Positions 5,663-12,408 of a DNA stretch of 12,408 bases are shown here, in pieces; within the stretch, counting starts at the first letter, position 1, and every line of letters begins with the position of its first letter. Made by a program: the position numbers and the translations under genes. Source of the DNA: Acidobacteriota bacterium. GTDB lineage: Bacteria > Acidobacteriota > Terriglobia > Terriglobales > SCQP01. The notes under the pieces were generated by a model. It was given only the letters and a program-made list of their open reading frames with translations, did not search any database and was not told the origin of the DNA. The DNA is taken from positions 1 through 12,408 of the forward strand of contig JAKATS010000201.1 of NCBI GenBank assembly GCA_021818645.1. The letters run 5' to 3'.

Positions 5663-7813
5663 TTATCGCGCGGCAGTAGCTTTGGCGGCAGCTTCCATGG
5701 GCGCAGGACCGGCCGTCACGGGGCCAGGATTTTGAATTTTCTGAGCCATCGCCGGCCGAAGGGTGTTAAGCCGCAGGTCCGCTTGCAGCCAGAAACGACG
5801 GAATTGCATATATTCCGGCGCCGAAATTGAGGTTGCCGATTGCGTGACTTGCATCATGATCCGCCAGCTACTCTGCCGGCAAGTTTCCCGCAGCTTCCAT
5901 GATCCGACTTCAGGAAATTGCGCGCGGGCAGCCGTAGGCAGGCACGCAGGCAGGCCGGGTACCTGAAAGGTTGCCGGCCAGGTGACTTTCCAAGCGTCTT
6001 GCCGGCGCCAACGTGAGACCAAGCGCAGGCGAGCACGGCGCCGGGCGGTAAAGGCCAGCTGGCGCGCCACATGCCATTTCGCCCAGGGCGCATGCCATTT
6101 CTGCGCAAGCGGCCAGGCCGCGGTCGCGAAAAAACGCAGCCGAAATGTAGATGCATCCGCTGCCAGGCCTTGCGTCGCCGTAGATAGCAGCCGGGCACCA
6201 GGAAAATTTCGTGCCAGCCAGTAGTTTAAATTTTCCTGACGTCTTTGCGGCGCTCCATAACGGCTGCGCATGGCAGGTGCCTCCGCGCCACGAAAGCTCC
6301 ATTGTCCCAGGATACGTAATTGCCATGCACCATGAATCCGCTTGAATTTCAGGTGAAAATTGCGCCGGGCAAGATTATAGGCCGATGAGGCGTATGGAAC
6401 TTGGATTAAACCCGGTGTCCCTGGAGCGAACGGATGAAATTCCACCGGCTGCATATGAGGCATTCGGGCCGCCTTTATCCGTGTCACATGGATGGGCACC
6501 AGCATGGCTATCGCGCCTTGATCGCTGGGGGGCAAAGTGCGGGATTGGAATTCCGGCGCGGTGGTATCAATCCAGCGCGCATGCCGGCCCATGATGCCGG
6601 CCGGGATATAAACAATCGCATGATCAAATGCCGCGAGCGTGGCCGCGGCATTGGCCATGGCACCCATACGGCGGGTGCGGAGCATGGCCAACTCCGCCGG
6701 AACGCCTTCCAACCGCAGCCAGGTGGACAACAGCAGGGCGCCATCTTTGCAGTCTCCTCGCCGGGCATAAAACACCTGGCCGGGAGAAGCGGGCAGGAAG
6801 GCATGGATGCCGACTTCGTCTCCGTAATAATACAAACGCCGGGCCAGGGCGCGCCATACTTTTTGCACGGTTTCCCGAGGCGTGGCGCCGGGCGGCGCCA
6901 ACTGCAGCCATCGTTTCCGTAACCCGGACGGAATCAAAATTCTCGTCTGCAGCCGCCGGCTATACCATTGCGACAGCTCCCGCCAGCCGGAAAATGATGA
7001 CCATTGCACATATGGTGAGCGGTCGGTGATGGATGGTCCATGGGGTTCAGAATAAAAAGCCGGCAGCGGACCGGCTTGCCAGGCCCAGACTTCATTTCGG
7101 CCCTGCTGGACAGACCGCGGCGCCGGCAATCGGGATTGTGCGACAAACAAAGGCAGGCGCGATTGCACAACCAGCCGCGACCGCAGCATGGCATGATTGC
7201 CCCGCAATGCGTAAATATCGCCGATATATTTTCGCCCCCAGATACGCCAGGCCCGGGCAGCCCGCGGTGTCAGCCAGTACATCAGGCTCACAATATCGCC
7301 AGGTTGCAATCCCGGAAAAGCCATCTTGCGGTCCTGGATCCCAGAGGTGGCCGGCTGCCCTGCGCCGTCGTCCCGTCCCTGGCCCACCATGCGGTCATCC
7401 CTGTATATATGGGCATAGCCCCAGTGAAAATGTTCGCGCGCGGCGTCGTACCAGACATCACCCTCGCCGAATTCGCGCGCACCTTGCCCGGTAGCGATAT
7501 AAAAAATTCGCTGTACGGCTTCCCGATCCAGACCTTGGGAGTTGACCTGATCCAGCCGTATGCGATCAATTTCCACAATATTGGCTTGCCGCAAATAGGC
7601 CGGGCCAGTGCTGATTTGCCGGCTCCAAACCTGCCGGTGCATGGATACATGCCGGCCGGAATAAAAGTAAGGACGCTGGGCGAGGACCCAGGCAGGCAGC
7701 CGTGAGGCCGCGGATCCAACTGGTGGTGAAACTGCGGCAGCTACCGCAGTACAAAGGCAGGTAAAAAGGAAACTGAGACGAATGCGCAAACGAGCCCCCG
7801 AACCGAAGATCAT
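5663..7813 (-). CDS. Secreted DUF3857/transglutaminase-like protein
   Basis: 716 residues from the chosen start. An N-terminal signal sequence (basic RLRIR, hydrophobic LSFLFTCLCTAVAAA) is followed by a DUF3857-like beta domain at about 50-240 and a transglutaminase-like core at about 300-430. A Trp- and Arg-rich C-terminal region of mostly predicted beta character completes the protein. The papain-type triad is visible: C355 in RRGDCKDGA, H398 in FDHAIVYI and D416 in RWIDTTAP. Such proteins are usually periplasmic or outer-membrane-linked and may act as transglutaminases, peptidases or amidases; the substrate is unknown. The reading frame extends upstream to an ATG at 7930, but that would overlap the preceding gene by 61 bases and put 39 polar residues before the signal sequence, so the ATG at 7813 is preferred. 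No Shine-Dalgarno site precedes it. It follows the ThyX-like gene by 56 bases. Confidence 0.85.
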   Translation of the reverse strand: MIFGSGARLRIRLSFLFTCLCTAVAAAVSPPVGSAASRLPAWVLAQRPYFYSGRHVSMHRQVWSRQISTGPAYLRQANIVEIDRIRLDQVNSQGLDREAVQRIFYIATGQGAREFGEGDVWYDAAREHFHWGYAHIYRDDRMVGQGRDDGAGQPATSGIQDRKMAFPGLQPGDIVSLMYWLTPRAARAWRIWGRKYIGDIYALRGNHAMLRSRLVVQSRLPLFVAQSRLPAPRSVQQGRNEVWAWQAGPLPAFYSEPHGPSITDRSPYVQWSSFSGWRELSQWYSRRLQTRILIPSGLRKRWLQLAPPGATPRETVQKVWRALARRLYYYGDEVGIHAFLPASPGQVFYARRGDCKDGALLLSTWLRLEGVPAELAMLRTRRMGAMANAAATLAAFDHAIVYIPAGIMGRHARWIDTTAPEFQSRTLPPSDQGAIAMLVPIHVTRIKAARMPHMQPVEFHPFAPGTPGLIQVPYASSAYNLARRNFHLKFKRIHGAWQLRILGQWSFRGAEAPAMRSRYGAPQRRQENLNYWLARNFPGARLLSTATQGLAADASTFRLRFFATAAWPLAQKWHAPWAKWHVARQLAFTARRRARLRLVSRWRRQDAWKVTWPATFQVPGLPACLPTAARAQFPEVGSWKLRETCRQSSWRIMMQVTQSATSISAPEYMQFRRFWLQADLRLNTLRPAMAQKIQNPGPVTAGPAPMEAAAKATAAR

Positions 7814-7869
7814 TTTTATCGGTAGGGGCGGAGAATAAAATAGAGCGGGCGCCTTAGAAGTCGGGTTTT

Positions 7870-9396
7870 TTATCGCCGCAGCAGATCGTTTTCCCGGTCC
7901 ATTGGCGAAACCCGAACATAATCGGCCCATCCAGGATGTTGCCGGCTCAGCTCCTGATGCATTTCCTGGGCGACTTCGCGGTAAGCGAAATGGCCGCCGG
8001 GCGCGGATCGAAGTTCAATGATGTAGGCGGCTTCGGCAGCATCCATTTTAAAGAGCGTGCGCTTGCGCTGGGCGAGCGGCATGAGATATTCGCCAGCGCC
8101 CGGAGGCAACTGCGACGCAGCCTCGTGCGCCGCCGCGATCGCCGGCTGGTAGCAGCTGACCTGGGCCTGGCGGCATAATTCCGGTGTGTCGTGCCCATGA
8201 AACCAGGTATATTGCTGGTGCAATTGCACGCAGCGGCGGTGACGATGCAGATCGCGAAAGCTTCCCACATCCTGCAAGATGTCGAAAGCGAAACCATATC
8301 CCGCCCGCCACTCCCGCCCCCATTCATCGTGCCGGCCGCGATGGCGCTGTCCGCAATCAAGGATTTCTCGACGCTGCGGCGCGCTCATTCCGCCGACAAT
8401 ATCAAGCAGCTGCTGATAGGGCAGGTCGCAAACCGGATATAGCAAGCTGGACGCCAGCTCCAGTTCCAGATGATGGCCGGGCACCAGGGTAACCCGGGGC
8501 ACGGGCCGCGGCGACTGGCCTTTTAAAATTACCACCGCTAATTCGCGCAGCTCATGCCGGGTTTCGATCTGATATGGGCTTGGATCGGTATATTTGACCA
8601 GGGTGGGGGCTGTGGCAATGGGCCGGGCCAGGTTTTCCGCCGCCTTAATCACTTCAGCCGGCAGCCGCGCTTCCCGCATGGCGCCCAAAATCCGCTGCCA
8701 GTGCGGCTGGCGTGGATCCCAGGCCGCCTCGCATGCGGCCTGCCGCAATTGCCGGCCCAGAGATCGGAATTCCTGCCAGGGGGATGACATCAGCCGCGAG
8801 ATTTGGCTTTCCAGCGTGCGCGCGCTGACGATTTGCCCCAGGCTGGTCAGCGTGGCCAGGGGCAACAGATAACGGCTATGATCGAAGGCGCGGGCCCGCA
8901 GAGTGCGCTCAAAACGTTCCTGGCTCCAATCGAGAGGCCGGGTCTGGCGGGCATTTAAATAGTCGTAAATCTCGGCGGTTGTCGTTTCATAGGCGGAAAA
9001 TAAGGTGCTCGCCGCCTGTTCATAAATAGCAAGCGCTGAGCCAGTCAGTCCCGGCGGAATCTGCCAGTCACCGGGGCGAAATTGCTGGTAACGCGTGGAG
9101 CGCTCCTGGCCATCCCATCGCGTTTCGTCGCAAACCTCGATCGCAGCCAGCAGCGAGAGCTTTTCAATGGCGAAACTGATGTGCGCCAGGTCGGCGATGG
9201 AACGATGCCCATACTGAAAATAAAAAGTGTTAAGGAATTTTTCCGCTTTTTGTTCATCAATCTCGCGCAAGCTCTCAGTCATTGACAGCGCAGACCGGCT
9301 GTACTTTGCCATGGCATAGGCATTGATTTCAGGTTCGGCGCCCCAGATGGCATAGACCTGGGCCGGAGTCAGGGCGGAAATTTCAGCGGCAGGCAT
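7870..9396 (-). CDS. Tandem ThyX-like (FAD-dependent thymidylate synthase-like) protein
   Basis: 508 residues, about twice the length of classical ThyX, which methylates dUMP using FAD, NADPH and methylene-tetrahydrofolate. Two ThyX-like halves can be seen. Half 1 (about 25-250) has GHRSIADLAHISFAIE (63-78) and then ETRWDGQERSTRYQ (91-104), followed by a helical region 166-222 resembling the ThyX C-terminal helices. Half 2 (about 345-490) has FAFDILQDVGSFRDLHRHRR (369-388) and an EYLMPLA segment (436-442). The ThyX signature RHR-x7-S is split: half 1 keeps the Ser (S100) before TRY but has ETR for RHR, while half 2 keeps RHR (385-387) but has Gln where Ser is expected. Catalysis is therefore uncertain; it could be a composite active site or a protein with another role. 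It is the first gene of a minus-strand run with the transglutaminase and recG, and divergent from rsmB. Confidence 0.8.
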   Translation of the reverse strand: MPAAEISALTPAQVYAIWGAEPEINAYAMAKYSRSALSMTESLREIDEQKAEKFLNTFYFQYGHRSIADLAHISFAIEKLSLLAAIEVCDETRWDGQERSTRYQQFRPGDWQIPPGLTGSALAIYEQAASTLFSAYETTTAEIYDYLNARQTRPLDWSQERFERTLRARAFDHSRYLLPLATLTSLGQIVSARTLESQISRLMSSPWQEFRSLGRQLRQAACEAAWDPRQPHWQRILGAMREARLPAEVIKAAENLARPIATAPTLVKYTDPSPYQIETRHELRELAVVILKGQSPRPVPRVTLVPGHHLELELASSLLYPVCDLPYQQLLDIVGGMSAPQRREILDCGQRHRGRHDEWGREWRAGYGFAFDILQDVGSFRDLHRHRRCVQLHQQYTWFHGHDTPELCRQAQVSCYQPAIAAAHEAASQLPPGAGEYLMPLAQRKRTLFKMDAAEAAYIIELRSAPGGHFAYREVAQEMHQELSRQHPGWADYVRVSPMDRENDLLRR

Positions 9397-9405
9397 GGGA
9401 TTCTC

Positions 9406-9411
9406 ATTTTA
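9406..9411 (-). promoter_or_regulatory. -10 element of the ThyX-like gene
   Basis: On the minus strand TAAAAT (5 of 6 to consensus) ends 9 bases before the ATG at 9396, predicting a leader of only about 2-3 bases. No Shine-Dalgarno site fits. It faces rsmB across a 64-base divergent intergenic region. Confidence 0.45.
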
Positions 9412-9460
9412 CCTGACCCGGCCGGAGCCTTGAGCCGCATCATTGCGTCACAATCAATGG

Positions 9461-10792
9461 ATGGAAGTTACCATAGGCCGCCGCATCGCGGCACAGGCGT
9501 TATTGGCGGTGGATGCGGGGGCATGGGCCGCTGACTGGTTACGGCAGACTTTTGAGAGCGCCGCCGTACTTCAGATGGAACGGCGGCTCGCCACCAGCCT
9601 GACCCTGGGCGTTTTGCGCCGCCGCGCCTGGCTGGATTATCAGATTCAAACGCAATTGCAAGGTGGGCGCAGGCGTCTTTCCAAACTGGATCCGCCTGTA
9701 CTCAATGCCCTGCGCCTGGGTACGTATCAACTCGGATGGCTGGATCGCATGCCGCGCGCAGCCGTCATTGATCAGGCTGTAGAGTCAGTCAAACTCGCCC
9801 GTCTGCGTTCCGCCGCCGCGCTGGTCAATGCCGTCCTGCGCCGTATGGAAGGAACGCGATTGGCGCAGCCTCCGGTCACTTCGCCGAGCCTTGATGACCC
9901 AAGCTGGCGCGCTTGGCTTTCCCACCCCGAATGGCTGCTTGAGCAGTGGCGAAATCGTTGGGGCGAGGCTAGCGCGATCCGCATTGCGAGTTGGAACCTG
10001 CAGGCGCCTGCGGAAATAATTTGTGATCCCACCGGACAATCCAAATTGGGTGAGTCCGGCGCCTGGGTATCCGGAGCACGTCGGCTATCGCCGAAAGAAG
10101 CGCGCACTTTTCAGAATTCCTCTGTCGTCTGGCTGCAGGACGAAGCATCGCAGTTCATCGCCTTGCTGCCAGGATATGATGATGATCGCGCCGGTGCGGC
10201 ATGGGTCGAAGCCTGCGCCGCGCCCGGAGGCAAAGCCGCGGTGTGCGCCCTTCGCCATCCGCATCGGATGGTGATCGGCCTGGAAAAGAATATTTCGCGG
10301 GCGCATACGATGCGGCTGCGGTATCCCATTGCCAATTTGCAGGTCGTGGTTGCGGATGCCCTTGAACCCTGGCCTCTGCGCTTTTCCCCTTCCCGCATCC
10401 TGCTTGATGCGCCTTGCAGCGGCACAGGAACCTTGGGGCGTAATCCCGATCTGAAGTGGCGGCTGCGGCCGGAAGATCCCGCCCGAATGGCCAGGCTGGA
10501 GCATGATTTATTGATTCAGGCGCTTCGAAGCGCTGGACCTTTGGCCCGCGTCGTCTATAGCGTCTGTTCGCTGGAAGCGATGGAAGGCGAGGACCTGATC
10601 CGAAATGTTTTGTCGATGTTTCCCGTCTGGCGAATGGTTGATTCCCGAATGATTCTTGCCCAATTACTGAATCGCAGGGCTATCCATCATCAGCCCAAGG
10701 ATCTGGTCCTGGACTCTGGTATAAGGATTTTGCCCGGTCCTGGAACCGGCGATGGATTTTTCGCCGCAGTTTTGGAAGCCGGTACACAATAA
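9461..10792 (+). CDS. rsmB: 16S rRNA (cytosine-967-C5)-methyltransferase RsmB
   Basis: 443 residues. RsmB (Sun/Fmu) transfers a methyl group from S-adenosylmethionine to C967 of 16S rRNA. The N-terminal NusB-like RNA-binding domain (about 1-130) shows AVIDQAVESVKLAR and LVNAVLRRM. The catalytic domain has VWLQDEASQF, the SAM-binding motif ACAAPGGKAA (around 251-260), DAPCSGTGTLGRNPDLKW (316-333, motif IV Cys at 319) and YSVCSLEAMEGE with the likely nucleophile C369. The frame is open upstream to a TTG at 9443, but the ATG at 9461 fits the family start (short run, then GRRIAAQALL) better. A weak -10-like CACAAT lies 6 bases before it and no Shine-Dalgarno site is seen. The stop codon touches the A-run of the downstream terminator. 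Confidence 0.95.
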   Translation: MEVTIGRRIAAQALLAVDAGAWAADWLRQTFESAAVLQMERRLATSLTLGVLRRRAWLDYQIQTQLQGGRRRLSKLDPPVLNALRLGTYQLGWLDRMPRAAVIDQAVESVKLARLRSAAALVNAVLRRMEGTRLAQPPVTSPSLDDPSWRAWLSHPEWLLEQWRNRWGEASAIRIASWNLQAPAEIICDPTGQSKLGESGAWVSGARRLSPKEARTFQNSSVVWLQDEASQFIALLPGYDDDRAGAAWVEACAAPGGKAAVCALRHPHRMVIGLEKNISRAHTMRLRYPIANLQVVVADALEPWPLRFSPSRILLDAPCSGTGTLGRNPDLKWRLRPEDPARMARLEHDLLIQALRSAGPLARVVYSVCSLEAMEGEDLIRNVLSMFPVWRMVDSRMILAQLLNRRAIHHQPKDLVLDSGIRILPGPGTGDGFFAAVLEAGTQ

Positions 10793-10818
10793 AAAAGCGG
10801 AGCCCATGCGGGCTCCGC
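10791..10818 (-). terminator. Rho-independent terminator for the BON-domain gene, probably also stopping rsmB
   Basis: A perfect 9-bp stem GCGGAGCCC / GGGCTCCGC with a 4-base loop occupies 10797-10818. On the minus strand it is followed by six T residues (the A-run at 10791-10796), the classic intrinsic terminator layout for the BON-domain gene. On the plus strand only a weak T-poor sequence follows, so it may slow but less surely stop rsmB transcription. It sits between the two convergent genes and overlaps the last bases of the rsmB stop codon. Confidence 0.85.
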
Positions 10819-10842
10819 CCTGATTTCATACGTGAATATTCT

Positions 10843-12393
10843 TTAGATCCATGCAGGAGGATTCTGGCTGCTGCTGCCGGCACTGGCGCCGTTGGTCGCG
10901 CCATTACCGGGATTCGCACCATTGGACTGAACCTGGATACGATCTTTGATCTTCATTCCCGGCGCGGCCTGTTTGGCCAGCTTCACCGCATGTTTCTTGT
11001 CGGCATTGCTGTTGACTGTACCATTCAGCGTCACATGATTGCCGGTAACTGACGCGGTCACGTTCGCCAGAGCCGGATCGGAGGCCAATTGATTTTGTAC
11101 CTGGGTCTGGACATTGCTGCCGGAGCTGGGCTGGCCTGCTGCCTGACTGGAAGATGAGCCGCTGGAGCTTTGCCCGGACTGTCCAGATTGCCCGCTCTGG
11201 CTCGACGATCCGGATTGGCCCGATTGCCCGCTTTGACCCGTCTGCCCACTCTGGCCCGACTCCCCGGATTGTCCGCTTTGGCCGGATTGCCCGATTCGGT
11301 AAGCAATCATCATGGCCGGTGGTTGTTGTGTTCCGGGAGTGCTATTCGGCATTCCGCTGTCGCCGGTGCCGTTTCCGTTGCCGGCGGGATTACTACCCGC
11401 GCCCTGCATCGGTGGATTTGCGTTAGAGGGCTGGCTGGATGACCCAGAAGGCTGGTTCTGCATCGGGCTGGCATTTTCGTTCACCGTAATATGATTGTTG
11501 ACTTTGGTGACACCGGCTATGGCTTTCACCAAGGCAGCTGCATGTTTTTTCGCACTGTGAGTGGGAACCACTCCCGTAAGTGTCACTTTCCCGCTGGGGC
11601 TAGCCACGGCATTGACCGTATATTGGCTCAGTTCCGGGTCGGAAAGTATCGCCTGACTCACCTGCGATTGCAGTGATGAATCCGTAGTGGCTGAACCGGA
11701 GGGATTGGCCGCAGCCTGAGAATTACCGGAACTGCCGCTGCTGGAAGATTGTGAATTGCCGCTTTGGCTGCCGCCCATTCCGGAAGAAGAATTGGAAGTA
11801 CCTGAATTACCGGCCGGCGGCGTGCTGGCTCCTGAACTTGATTGTCCGGAAGAACTGCTATTCTGACCCGGCTGAGCTTTTTCTTGTCCTTGAGCCGATT
11901 GGCCGGATTGATTAGCAGGGTTCGCGCTTCCGCTGGCCGAACCGGATGGATTCACTGAACCCGAACCCGAACCCGAACTGGAAATCTGATTGGTTACGCT
12001 CACCACGCCGGGCACCGATTGCACCACTGCCGCCGCGTGTTGTTTCAAGCTGCGGCTGGGCACATTGCCCATCAACGTCACTTGGCCATTACTCACCGTG
12101 GCAGTAATGCCGCTGTTCTGCAACTGTGGATCGTTATTAATGGCATTTTGCACCTGCTGCTGGAGTTGTGCATCTGTCATGGCCGGCTGGCCCGATTGTC
12201 CCGTAGCCGGAGTCTGTTCCGCGGCATTGCTGCCGGACTGCCCACTGGCCTGACCGGATTGAGTCCCGGATTGACTGCTGCCGCTGGCGTTCATGGTTCC
12301 GGCTCCGCTGGTTTGCTGCGCCGCCAGGAACCCCCATTGCATGCCTGCCGCTATCGCCAAAATCGCCCATCGTTTCCCACTAGGTATTTTCAT
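10843..12393 (-). CDS. Secreted protein with three BON domains and Gly/Ser/Gln-rich linkers
   Basis: 516 residues. A signal peptide (MKIPSGKRWAILAIAAGMQW, cleavage probably near residues 25-30) is followed by a low-complexity segment. Three BON domains then follow at about 73-138, 238-305 and 427-490. Each has the pattern (S/N)DP.L, then VTL.G.V (domain 1 reads VTLMGNVP), then a (K/Q)HA helix and a final beta strand (e.g. TNQIS, NNHITV, KDRIQV). BON domains are thought to bind phospholipid or other envelope components, as in OsmY, which also has repeated BON domains. The linkers (about 139-237 and 306-426) are almost entirely Gly, Ser, Gln, Asn and Pro, including a GQS tripeptide run. The protein is probably periplasmic or exported and stress- or envelope-related. 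The start is preceded by AAGGGG 8 bases upstream. The promoter lies beyond the window. Confidence 0.9.
   Translation of the reverse strand: MKIPSGKRWAILAIAAGMQWGFLAAQQTSGAGTMNASGSSQSGTQSGQASGQSGSNAAEQTPATGQSGQPAMTDAQLQQQVQNAINNDPQLQNSGITATVSNGQVTLMGNVPSRSLKQHAAAVVQSVPGVVSVTNQISSSGSGSGSVNPSGSASGSANPANQSGQSAQGQEKAQPGQNSSSSGQSSSGASTPPAGNSGTSNSSSGMGGSQSGNSQSSSSGSSGNSQAAANPSGSATTDSSLQSQVSQAILSDPELSQYTVNAVASPSGKVTLTGVVPTHSAKKHAAALVKAIAGVTKVNNHITVNENASPMQNQPSGSSSQPSNANPPMQGAGSNPAGNGNGTGDSGMPNSTPGTQQPPAMMIAYRIGQSGQSGQSGESGQSGQTGQSGQSGQSGSSSQSGQSGQSGQSSSGSSSSQAAGQPSSGSNVQTQVQNQLASDPALANVTASVTGNHVTLNGTVNSNADKKHAVKLAKQAAPGMKIKDRIQVQSNGANPGNGATNGASAGSSSQNPPAWI
11146..11292 (-). repeat. Imperfect 9-base tandem repeat coding for (Gly-Gln-Ser)n
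   Basis: Residues about 368-416 of the BON protein consist mainly of GQS tripeptides with variants (GES, GQT, GSSS). At the DNA level this is an array of degenerate 9-base units. Codons vary between units, so it is an old or selected protein-level repeat rather than a freshly expanded satellite, although slippage in this stretch is likely to make its length variable between strains. Confidence 0.75.
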
Positions 12394-12408
12394 GTCCTTT
12401 TCCCCTTG

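Noticed and set aside
5854..6326. Overlapping minus-strand open frames of 114 and 138 codons inside the transglutaminase gene
   Set aside because: They are alternate-frame readings of the same strand, Arg/Gly/Ala-rich without motifs or ribosome binding sites.
7040..7705. Long plus-strand open frame (about 220 codons) opposite the transglutaminase gene
   Set aside because: It lies wholly antisense to a gene with a clear catalytic triad; the translation shows no recognisable motif and GC-rich genes often leave such open antisense frames.
7814..7930. N-terminal extension of the transglutaminase protein to an ATG at 7930
   Set aside because: It would overlap the ThyX-like coding end by 61 bases and place 39 non-signal residues before a clear signal peptide.
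3456..9396. Idea that the ThyX-like/transglutaminase/RecG run is a phage-defence island
   Set aside because: No nuclease, toxin, sensor or mobile-element gene is nearby; RecG and RsmB are housekeeping, so there is no support beyond proximity.
11146..11292. Regular short repeats that might suggest a CRISPR array
   Set aside because: Units are 9 bases, contiguous, in frame and code for Gly-Gln-Ser; there are no spacers and no cas genes.

Overview
The window carries twelve protein-coding genes, one of them cut by the left edge, packed tightly on both strands. No gene-free stretch exceeds about 100 bases. I see no rRNA, tRNA, CRISPR array, insertion sequence, phage gene or plasmid gene. It looks like ordinary chromosome of a moderately GC-rich Gram-negative bacterium. 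My best guess is Acidobacteriota (Terriglobia-like). This rests on family flavour: a HisA with eukaryote-like features, a large secreted BON-domain protein with Gly/Ser/Gln linkers, a secreted DUF3857/transglutaminase protein and a ~500-residue tandem ThyX-like protein. That placement is inference, not proof.

Left block (1-1844, minus strand): hisA, then a D-2-hydroxyacid dehydrogenase overlapping it by 4 bases, then the first codons of a probable argD (acetylornithine aminotransferase) running off the edge. This reads as an amino-acid biosynthesis operon with a good extended -10 promoter in front of hisA. Next block (1909-3427, plus strand): four small to medium genes. They are an FmdB-type zinc-ribbon protein divergent from hisA, a 64-residue orphan, a 72-residue single-span membrane/coiled-coil protein, and a Crp/Fnr-family regulator.

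Central block (3456-9396, minus strand): a 508-residue tandem ThyX-like protein, a secreted DUF3857/transglutaminase-like protein and the DNA helicase RecG, in that transcription order with gaps of 56 and 41 bases. RecG also appears to have its own -10 element. Right block: rsmB (16S rRNA m5C967 methyltransferase, plus strand), divergent from the ThyX-like gene, converges on a secreted three-BON-domain protein (minus strand). A strong hairpin terminator lies between them.

The most interesting item is the ThyX-like protein. Its two halves seem to have lost complementary parts of the ThyX signature: the N-terminal half keeps the Ser and the C-terminal half keeps RHR. A second theme is that several genes lack a Shine-Dalgarno site and carry a -10 hexamer 6-9 bases before the ATG, which suggests leaderless transcripts. 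I found no clear new multi-gene defence or mobile system.
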